Source: Candidatus Hodarchaeota archaeon
GTDB lineage: Archaea; Asgardarchaeota; Heimdallarchaeia; Hodarchaeales; Hodarchaeaceae
DNA length: 29,879 nucleotides
Direction: 5' to 3'
Assembly (NCBI GenBank): GCA_016840305.1
Contig: JAEOSP010000276.1
Span: 1-29,879, forward strand
Shown here in pieces: positions 24,055 to 29,879 of the stretch. The position numbers and the translations under genes are program-made. Under the pieces are notes generated by a model. That model was not told the DNA's origin. It worked only from the letters and a program-made list of their open reading frames with translations, and made no database searches. The number at the start of each line of letters is the position of its first letter. Position 1 is the first letter of the stretch.

Positions 24055-24130
24055 TAGCGGCTGGAGGATTTGAACCATCCGATCTCGGGGTTATGAGCCC
24101 CGCGGGATAACCTAGCTACCCTAAGCCGCT
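24055..24130 (-). tRNA. tRNA-Met (CAU), initiator type
   Basis: A 76-base cloverleaf on the minus strand without encoded CCA. The acceptor stem AGCGGCT pairs with AGCCGCT and the discriminator is A. The anticodon arm is CGGGG-CTCATAA-CCCCG, with anticodon CAU. The A1-U72 first pair and the three G-C pairs at the base of the anticodon loop are the marks of an archaeal initiator tRNA. The D-arm has GGG/CCC. The T-arm is odd: six bases (GGATGG) face five (CCTCC) around TTCAAAT, so one U must bulge. Initiator identity is inferred from these features; an Ile2 (CAU) tRNA is less likely. Confidence 0.9.
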
Positions 24131-24291
24131 AATGATTGCAAATAGTCTTTTTCTCATCAGAAGAAGAAGATACTATGCCAGAAAATGCTGTTATTTACAT
24201 TTTCACGCAATTTTCTTCTAGTCTTCATTATCATATAACTTTTTCTAACAATAATCCTTAGACCGTTTTCCCCTGCTTGTTAATATTGCAT

Positions 24292-25779
24292 TTAATCCAA
24301 AAAAGACATTTTTTCATTATAATTCCCTTCTTTTGACACAATTTCTTCATGTGACTGTTTCTTTCTAATTAAGTGAATTTTTTTCTCAGTATCGATAAGA
24401 ATTACTGGTGGTTTTGAATATAAACAATAGTTTGAGTTAAAACAGGTTGAATAAGCCCCTGCATTCATAATCAAAACTAAATCGCCTGGATTCAGACTTC
24501 TTGGGAAAATTCTTGTTCTTACTGGTGTGATGGTTTCTCCACACTTACACATGCGTTTTTGTGGATCAATGAGATCTAAGGAATCATTAGTTATACCAAA
24601 TAACGCGTACTCTTTCATTTCCTCATCGTCTGGGATATTATTTACCAGTCTGGATTCAAAGTACCAATGTGCTGCAATTGTATCAATCAGATCACTGTAA
24701 AAAGACACATCCAAGACTGCAACATTCTTTGTAACGGCATTTTCTTTTGTTAATAATACTTTAGATAATAGATTTCCAGCGTTTGCTGTGATGTATCTTC
24801 CCGACTCTAAAATTAGCTTGGGCATTATATTTGCTTTCTCAATATTTGAAATTATGACTCTAGCTATCTCTTTCACGTCAGGTATACTTTCTCCAGATTC
24901 ATAATCTACTGGATAACCTCCTCCGACGTCTAAATATTCCAAACTATTTTCTAGTGATTCATTCAACTGTTTAAAAAATCGAGTAATAATTAGACTGAAA
25001 TAGTGATAATATTCTAAGCTAGTAACTTGACTTCCAGGATGTGCATGCAGACCAAGAAAATTAAAAAGCTCATTTTTAGCAATATATTGCGAAAGGTATT
25101 CTGCAGTATCTTTTGAAGGAATATTACGTATTGGTGCCAACCAAGACTTGATTTCAGATTGGTCTAAATCTTCTAACAAATCTTCACTTGTAGAAATAAT
25201 ATTTGCGCATTTAGCCCATGTGGTCGCAGAGGAGAAAATTGTGTCCTCAATTAACATTCTTATTCCTGGATTTACTCTAAGGAAAATATTTGCTTTGATT
25301 CCAATTTTTTTCGCGATTCTTTCAACATTTAGACAATCCTGATAGGAATCTATTGCTAAGATGTATCCATTCTCTATACTTTCTGTTATTAGATCATTAG
25401 GTTTGTAAATATTTGTTTGAATAATGTTTGGCTTAATTCCAACCTTATTAGAGGCTTTTTTTACTGATTGGGTCTCTCCCAGTGATGTAACTTCAAACCA
25501 GTCTGTCTCTTGAAGGATTTTCTCAATAATACCACCAAGAACATTATTTTTTGTTGAATAAGCAATTTGAATTTTAGGATAGAGAGAATTAAAGGCTTTA
25601 TATAGCTCATTATAATTATCTAGAAGTTTATTTTCGCTAAAAATATACAGTGGAGTTCCGAAAGTCTCTGATAGATTAGATAACGATATATTATCCATTA
25701 AAAGTTCATTATTTGTAATAGTGTGTAAATTCGAGGTTTCCAATCGATTCACCAGAAAAAACAATTTTATTTCTTTCAA
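24292..25779 (-). CDS. Fold-type III PLP decarboxylase-like protein (LysA/ODC family)
   Basis: A 495-residue protein of the alanine-racemase-fold decarboxylase family. The PLP lysine is K77 (AYSTKNN), followed by LGLHAHPGSQV (about 242-252), LDVGGGYP (283-290), LESGRYITANAG (324-335) and the C-terminal NAGAYSTCFNSNYC. These match diaminopimelate/ornithine/arginine decarboxylases. The usual catalytic Cys of the 'GPTCDSLD' block is missing: the sequence reads FGITNDSLD, with N398 at that place, and an extra CKCGE segment follows. The substrate is therefore uncertain, and the reaction may not be a standard decarboxylation. The start is TTG at 25779; the ATG at codon 28 is the more conventional beginning of the family domain, so the first 27 residues are doubtful. 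Confidence 0.8.
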   Translation of the reverse strand: MKEIKLFFLVNRLETSNLHTITNNELLMDNISLSNLSETFGTPLYIFSENKLLDNYNELYKAFNSLYPKIQIAYSTKNNVLGGIIEKILQETDWFEVTSLGETQSVKKASNKVGIKPNIIQTNIYKPNDLITESIENGYILAIDSYQDCLNVERIAKKIGIKANIFLRVNPGIRMLIEDTIFSSATTWAKCANIISTSEDLLEDLDQSEIKSWLAPIRNIPSKDTAEYLSQYIAKNELFNFLGLHAHPGSQVTSLEYYHYFSLIITRFFKQLNESLENSLEYLDVGGGYPVDYESGESIPDVKEIARVIISNIEKANIMPKLILESGRYITANAGNLLSKVLLTKENAVTKNVAVLDVSFYSDLIDTIAAHWYFESRLVNNIPDDEEMKEYALFGITNDSLDLIDPQKRMCKCGETITPVRTRIFPRSLNPGDLVLIMNAGAYSTCFNSNYCLYSKPPVILIDTEKKIHLIRKKQSHEEIVSKEGNYNEKMSFLD

Positions 25780-25829
25780 TAAAGTGTTTTTAATCGATCA
25801 CAATATTAGAATATCTAATGGTTGGCAAC

Positions 25830-26198
25830 TTATTCAAAGAAAAAAGCTTTGAACTCATTATCCTGTTGTAAAATCTCAGTCACCTGGAGTCCTAGAGGAG
25901 TTAATTGCCAACCCTTTTCCCCTCTTTCAACCAGATTCATTTCTAACAGAGAACGACTATATTTTCCAGTGCGAATATGGCTTCTTATTGTATCTAAACC
26001 AACGCCAATTATTTTACTTAATCGTTTATACCCAACTGAATTACGATAAAGTTCGATTAGGATACGTTTTTTTGTTCTTCCTAACCTCTCTATAATTTCT
26101 GTGGGAGTTTGGTTTAGAGTAGATGAATTTTCAGATTTTTCTTCATCGTGTGTATTTTTATTGTCTGAATCCTTTTTAGTGTTGTCCTTTTCCACCAT
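25830..26198 (-). CDS. Winged-helix transcriptional regulator-like protein
   Basis: A 122-residue protein. Residues 1-33 are hydrophilic and disordered (many Asn, Lys, Asp, Ser), and about 35-118 form a winged-helix domain: KRILIELYRNSVGYKRLSK (helices 1-2), GVGLDTIRSHIRTG (recognition helix region) and a C-terminal wing WQLTPLGLQVTEIL. It is probably a DNA-binding regulator of a kind common in archaea; its target is unknown. It lies 46 bp downstream of eL42 and 50 bp upstream of the PLP-enzyme gene on the same strand, so co-transcription with them is possible. Confidence 0.7.
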   Translation of the reverse strand: MVEKDNTKKDSDNKNTHDEEKSENSSTLNQTPTEIIERLGRTKKRILIELYRNSVGYKRLSKIIGVGLDTIRSHIRTGKYSRSLLEMNLVERGEKGWQLTPLGLQVTEILQQDNEFKAFFFE

Positions 26199-26244
26199 TA
26201 TGAATTCCCAAAAAAGTGCGATTTCTTGTACCTAGATTGAAAAT

Positions 26245-26547
26245 TTAGGCTCGCTGTAATTCAGATTTTCTAGCACGAGGTCTATTACGAATCCATTTTT
26301 TTCCACATTCAGGACATGTTAAGCGGAGGTCTGTTTTCTTAGTGGTTTTAGATGTCATATTACGTGAAGCAATTGGTCGTCGGGAATACCGTCCATGATT
26401 ACCAATACGTGATGTCCATCGGGCCATTTTACGGCTTCCTTTGCCCATTCCACCTCCACGTTGTTTGGCTTTTTCGAATTTGACGGTCATTTCTGTGTGT
26501 TTATTGCAGTTTCTGCAGAATGTGCGCATTTTTGCTGGAATTTTCAA
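26245..26547 (-). CDS. rpl44e: Large ribosomal subunit protein eL42 (L44e)
   Basis: A 100-residue basic zinc-binding ribosomal protein. The zinc pairs are C11-x2-C14 (RTFCRNCNKHTE) and C78-x2-C81 (LTCPECGKKW), with GRYSRRPIASRN and KTDLRLTC between, all typical of eL42, which lines the tRNA exit site. The frame is open from a GTG at 26568, but a TTG at 26547 gives MKIPAKMRTFCRNC, the family start, with GGAGAAGG placed about 6-10 bases before it, so that start is used. It heads a minus-strand set with the winged-helix and PLP-enzyme genes. Confidence 0.93.
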   Translation of the reverse strand: MKIPAKMRTFCRNCNKHTEMTVKFEKAKQRGGGMGKGSRKMARWTSRIGNHGRYSRRPIASRNMTSKTTKKTDLRLTCPECGKKWIRNRPRARKSELQRA

Positions 26548-26568
26548 CCTTATCCTTCTCCAGTCCAC

Positions 26569-27020
26569 TTACCAAACGAGCGTTCTTCTAAACATCTCGA
26601 GATAGTTAATCAATCATTTTCTCCTATCAGTTAAAAATAAAGTGCTTTGTCTTTTCCATTCATTTATACTCACGAAATTGTACAATTTCCTACTCTATAC
26701 CGTATGCGAGCTTAGAATCATGACTTGGTACATCAACAGGCAAAAAATTGTTTACAGATTTCTTGTATCCCGACGAGATGATCTAAATATCCCCTATCTG
26801 GCAGGATAGAACAAGATACGCTTGAGCTGGTCGAGGGATCTTCTTGTTAATGCACACACGTTCGTTTGCATTATTCTTTTTTTGATGTACACAACCTTGT
26901 TACTGAGAGAGATCACTGAAAGCGAAAATGAGATTCTCTTTTTTTACTACTTTTCCGACAAATTAGGCAATGTCCGATAGCTCTAAAAAGGTGATTCTAA
27001 CTAACCATTTATGATGAGAG
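26569..27020. other. Intergenic region, possible small structured element
   Basis: About 450 bp between divergently transcribed eL42 and signal peptidase genes, without a convincing ORF. A short hairpin CTATC/GATAG with a TGGCAG loop lies near 26795-26810, flanked by TCCC-GAC (26767-26773) that can pair with GTC-GA-GGGA (26830-26838) leaving a GA bulge. This may be a small RNA, but the pairing is short and no known class fits. Promoters for both neighbours should lie here; no single TATA box stands out. Confidence 0.3.
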
Positions 27021-28160
27021 TTGCCGTTAGGTTCCAAATATAAATCTTTAATTGAATCTATCGTATTACTTGGTTCTGCGATAGTACTAGTGATTATTAT
27101 CTCAATAACTTTTATTACTTTCTTAGGGAATTCAACCATGCCAAATGTAGCTGTCTCAACTGGCAGTATGTTGCCTATTTACAACGGTTTTCAAGATGAT
27201 GATCGTCCTGATGATGTTTTGTATCCATTTAGGGGTGATATTTTATTAGTAAAAAAAGTCCCGATAAACAGCCTTGAAGTTGGGGATGTCATTGTTTTTA
27301 ATACTATCACTATTCCAGATCCAGTAGTACACAGAATAATCGCTAAATGGGAAAATAACAGTATTTTATACTTTAAAACCAATGGTGATAACAACGAGGG
27401 TATGACAGATCGCTGGGTAGTGGAAGGAGAAGATATTATTGGTAAGGTTGTCATAAGAATTCCACATATTGGTTGGTTCTTACTTGTTATTCAAACGGAC
27501 TTAGGTAAAATACTTGTGATCCTAGCCGCATTTTTAGTCCTCTTTGGAGAGGATATTCTTCCCATTCTTGGAATAATTGAAAGGAAGGAAGAAGAAAAAA
27601 GTGAAAATGATAAAGAGGCGAATGAAACTGGACAATCCAATCCCAAGGTCTCTAAAAATGGTAAAATTGCTTTCCTAAAAAAGAGAGAGTTCTTTTACAC
27701 GGGTATTGCAATTTCTATTCTGTTTATTTTTTTAATGAGCAATCTTATGAGTAGTATGACCTTAAATCCATCTCTTAATTGTTATCAGATAAGTGACTCT
27801 ACACATAGTCAAAATCTCCTAGATTCATCGTCAGACTCTAGAATAACTCTTTCGACAATTTATAGCAGGAATAGCTGGATAGAAAATTCTCAACGAGTTT
27901 ATTTTTTTCCTATCCTAATTGAAATCACATCTGGAGGAATTTTTAACAATGTTGATCACTTTGATATTCGAGTAAACAGCAGCGAAGGAATTTATAGCTG
28001 GAATATAGTCTACAACTTTGCTGGAGTACGTATTATTAATGGTGGTGGAATTATTTCTCATATTCTTGGAAATGTGGAAATCACTATCGATTTATACTCA
28101 AGAGGTATTTTTGCTAACTCTCTTCAATCATACTCGTTTACTCTCATACTAGAATCATAA
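27021..28160 (+). CDS. Signal peptidase I (archaeal type) with C-terminal ectodomain
   Basis: A 379-residue membrane protein. One transmembrane helix lies at about 12-36, followed by an S26B-type signal peptidase domain: catalytic Ser S49 in STGSMLP, His H104 in PVVHRII and Asp D123 in TNGDNNEG, the Ser-His-Asp arrangement of archaeal and ER signal peptidases rather than the bacterial Ser-Lys pair. A second hydrophobic segment is at about 155-182 and a third at about 227-248, separated by a charged Lys/Glu/Asn cytosolic loop. The last ~130 residues are Ser/Asn- and beta-rich, probably extracellular. Archaeal signal peptidases are usually shorter, so the tail is unusual. The start is TTG at 27021. 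Its TAA stop overlaps the ATG of the GPN GTPase gene. Confidence 0.85.
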   Translation: MPLGSKYKSLIESIVLLGSAIVLVIIISITFITFLGNSTMPNVAVSTGSMLPIYNGFQDDDRPDDVLYPFRGDILLVKKVPINSLEVGDVIVFNTITIPDPVVHRIIAKWENNSILYFKTNGDNNEGMTDRWVVEGEDIIGKVVIRIPHIGWFLLVIQTDLGKILVILAAFLVLFGEDILPILGIIERKEEEKSENDKEANETGQSNPKVSKNGKIAFLKKREFFYTGIAISILFIFLMSNLMSSMTLNPSLNCYQISDSTHSQNLLDSSSDSRITLSTIYSRNSWIENSQRVYFFPILIEITSGGIFNNVDHFDIRVNSSEGIYSWNIVYNFAGVRIINGGGIISHILGNVEITIDLYSRGIFANSLQSYSFTLILES

Positions 28161-28927
28161 TGGTGAGGAAAATGGTAAATATTTGCTACTTAGTTGGTAC
28201 AGCTGGTTCAGGGAAGACAACACTTGTTTCTTCTCTTCATCAATATCTAAAACAGAAAGGTGCAAGTCTAACGCTCGTTAACCTCGATCCTGCGGTACGA
28301 CATATACCATACCAAGCTGATATTGACATCAGAGATTATATTGACTTTGATCAGTTTGTTGATGAATATAAACTTGGTCCTAATGGTGCTTTAATAGCTG
28401 CAACTGATTTGATTGCTGACTATATAACAGATATAAAAGAGGATATTGATGATTTGGGAGAAAGTTCAGATGTCGTTCTGGTTGACACTCCAGGCCAAGT
28501 AGAGCTGTTTGCATACCGAAGAGCAAGTATAACAATCACTAGAAGTTTTCCTACAGATTCAACTTTACTAGCGTTTTTATTTGATTCCTCTCTTGTAGCA
28601 AATGTATCAGGTTATCTCTCTGTTAATTTACTAGCAACATCTGTTCAGATTCGTTTAAATTTGCCGATTATCCATATAATGTCAAAAACAGACCTTTTGA
28701 AATCTCATCAGATAGAAGAGATATTGGAATGGAGGGAAAACCCTTTCGATGCTATTGATCAACTTCATGGGATGAATCGTGAATTTGCTTTAAGAACGGG
28801 GCAAATTTTCGAGGAAATAAGTGATATCCCATTAATTCCAGTCAGTTCATTAACAGGAGATGGATTGGATCTTCTTGGAGCTCAGCTTAGTAGAACTTTC
28901 ATAGCTGGGAATGATTGGTCAATTTGA
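28160..28927 (+). CDS. GPN-loop GTPase
   Basis: A 255-residue GTPase of the GPN family, whose eukaryotic members (GPN1-3) help assemble and import RNA polymerase. Walker A is GTAGSGKTT (13-21), LVNLDPAV follows, the hallmark GPN loop is LGPNGAL near residue 74, switch II is DTPGQVELF, and the base-specificity motif is SKTD. The length and motif order match the archaeal ortholog. Its ATG shares one base with the signal peptidase stop (TAATG), so translation is probably coupled; an ATG four codons later is also possible. Confidence 0.95.
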   Translation: MVRKMVNICYLVGTAGSGKTTLVSSLHQYLKQKGASLTLVNLDPAVRHIPYQADIDIRDYIDFDQFVDEYKLGPNGALIAATDLIADYITDIKEDIDDLGESSDVVLVDTPGQVELFAYRRASITITRSFPTDSTLLAFLFDSSLVANVSGYLSVNLLATSVQIRLNLPIIHIMSKTDLLKSHQIEEILEWRENPFDAIDQLHGMNREFALRTGQIFEEISDIPLIPVSSLTGDGLDLLGAQLSRTFIAGNDWSI

Positions 28928-28932
28928 TTAAG

Positions 28933-29334
28933 CTAGAATCGGGGACCAGGTAACATCCATATTAAAGATGAGAGAACAATAAATAACAATGTGAATGTAA
29001 ATGTTCCAGAGAAAAGTAAGCGCTTTAAATCAAGCTCCTCTGGAGTTACCTTTAGATATAGTCTAAATACTGCTAAAGAAATTGCTAAACCCATAATTAG
29101 AAAAAGAATCCACATATCTGGAGAAATGTCTGGTAGAAGAGTGAATATTATCCCTGTGATTACTCCACTTAAAGCCCCAGTAACTACTTTTGTATAATAC
29201 AGCTTCGTATTTGGAGAAAGTTCTTGAAATTTCAGAGTATTTTTACTAATTTGAATTTGATCGTTTGATTCTTCTGGCTTCCTCGAGATTTTTCTGATTT
29301 TTCTCTTACTAAGATCACGTCGTTCTCTGGACAA
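28933..29334 (-). CDS. Three-helix membrane protein, possibly EMC6-like
   Basis: A 133-residue protein with a basic, disordered N-terminus (1-42) and three predicted transmembrane helices (about 48-68, 73-93 and 106-128), the last two joined by a charged loop with TPEELDLKR. The size and three-helix layout, and YYTKVVTGALSGVITGII at the first helix, recall EMC6/Rab5-interacting proteins, the archaeal partners of EMC3-type insertases. This is a resemblance of topology and a short motif only. The start is TTG at 29334 with AAAGGAG nine bases upstream; ATTTATATCG near 29385 is a likely TATA box. It is convergent with the GPN gene. Confidence 0.65.
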   Translation of the reverse strand: MSRERRDLSKRKIRKISRKPEESNDQIQISKNTLKFQELSPNTKLYYTKVVTGALSGVITGIIFTLLPDISPDMWILFLIMGLAISLAVFRLYLKVTPEELDLKRLLFSGTFTFTLLFIVLSSLIWMLPGPRF

Positions 29335-29618
29335 AATAATTTTCTCCTTTGAAATAATATAATCCTTGTGATTATACAGCGATATAAATACAAATTACAC
29401 TGTTTCTGATAATCTCAAGCTATTCTAAGTCATGTCGAAGAACTTAGTGGTCAATTTTTATTTATTTATGATTGACCCATAAAAGGAATCATTGACTAAG
29501 TATTGGAGAAAGAAAAGTAAAATGTATAAGCATTAGTGAGAATCAATTCATTTACATTGACTCAAAAAAGAGTGGGTTATTTATTCTGTTTCAAAAAGTA
29601 TTTTGTTTGGGTTTGTAA

Positions 29619-29879
29619 ATGGATTATTCCGGAGAATATTTAGTTAAAGTTGCTAGAAGAACTATTGAAACCTTCTTAGAAGATAATTATAAGCTTAAAC
29701 CTCCAAAAGATGTACCAAAAGATCTCTTGAACGAATCAGGGGTATTTGTTACCTTACATCGTTTAGAACACAATCAAGAATTAAGCTTAAGAGGTTGTAT
29801 TGGCCGTATTGAAAGTCGTGGCGGAACATTAGTCCAATCCACGATTGATTCAGCAATAGATGCCGCTTTTCATGATCCA
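29619..29879 (+). CDS. AMMECR1-domain protein, 3' end beyond window
   Basis: The first 87 codons of a gene cut by the window end. The protein begins MDYSGEYLVKVARRTIETFL and contains ESGVFVTLHR and the AMMECR1 signature LRGCIG (LRGCIGRIES), followed by DAAFHDP, a typical order for this conserved archaeal/eukaryotic family. Family function is not firmly known; some archaeal members are fused or linked to MEMO-type proteins. The ATG at 29619 is the natural start; about 280 bp of non-coding sequence precedes it, with a TTATTTATTC element about 40 bp upstream as candidate promoter. Confidence 0.9.
   Translation, partial: MDYSGEYLVKVARRTIETFLEDNYKLKPPKDVPKDLLNESGVFVTLHRLEHNQELSLRGCIGRIESRGGTLVQSTIDSAIDAAFHDP

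Noticed and set aside
1..29879. CRISPR array, insertion sequence or prophage
   Set aside because: No regularly spaced repeats, transposase, integrase or phage genes were seen.

Overview
The window is an AT-rich chromosomal segment from an archaeon, most likely an Asgard archaeon. The archaeal core is clear: ribosomal proteins eS30 and eL42, a GPN-loop GTPase, an archaeal-type signal peptidase, an initiator-type tRNA-Met without an encoded CCA, and TATA-like boxes close to start codons. The Asgard placement comes from eukaryote-like genes: a ubiquitin with a C-terminal Gly-Gly, an E2 ubiquitin-conjugating enzyme, a small RING-finger protein and an Arf-type small GTPase. A Heimdallarchaeia-like affiliation is possible but is inference only.

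Region 1 (1-6343) carries the eukaryote-like genes. Ubiquitin, a KaiC/RAD55-type ATPase and an Arf-type GTPase lie in a row on the minus strand. Divergent from them is a three-gene plus-strand set: coiled-coil protein, RING protein and an unknown protein. Then come a metallo-beta-lactamase-fold hydrolase with a winged helix, a glycoside-hydrolase-like TIM-barrel protein, the E2 and a small helical protein. No E1 and no JAMM deubiquitinase lie in the window, so the ubiquitin system is not a single operon here.

Region 2 (6344-10429) has an ~820-bp non-coding stretch with a candidate structured RNA, then methionyl-tRNA synthetase and a HipA/PI-kinase-like protein.

Region 3 (10456-21392) is the highlight: thirteen minus-strand genes that together encode a metabolosome-type bacterial microcompartment (BMC). 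Shell genes are two BMC-H hexamers, one PduT-like BMC-T trimer and three BMC-P (EutN/CcmL) pentamers; one of these pentamer genes has no ATG/GTG/TTG start. Cargo genes are a citrate synthase-PduL fusion, a BMC flavoprotein, a CoA-acylating aldehyde dehydrogenase (PduP/EutE), a PduS/RnfC-like Fe-S flavoprotein, an RpiB/LacAB-type sugar-phosphate isomerase, a flavoprotein-DeoC fusion and acetate kinase. The inferred route is: deoxyribose-5-phosphate is cleaved by DeoC to glyceraldehyde-3-phosphate and acetaldehyde; PduP makes acetyl-CoA; PduL makes acetyl-phosphate; acetate kinase makes ATP. Citrate synthase offers a second CoA-releasing exit for acetyl-CoA. PduS with the Fe-S pore of BMC-T may carry electrons out. 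This resembles the sugar-phosphate-utilising (SPU) BMC class known from bacteria, here next to archaeal/eukaryote-like genes.

Region 4 (21626-29879) is mostly housekeeping: a YkgJ-like Cys-cluster protein, eS30, a zinc-ribbon protein, a DDAH-like hydrolase, initiator-type tRNA-Met, a fold-III PLP decarboxylase-like protein, a winged-helix protein, eL42, signal peptidase, GPN GTPase, a three-helix membrane protein and the start of an AMMECR1-domain gene cut by the window end. TTG start codons are frequent, and several genes have clear Shine-Dalgarno sequences, which decide a number of starts.
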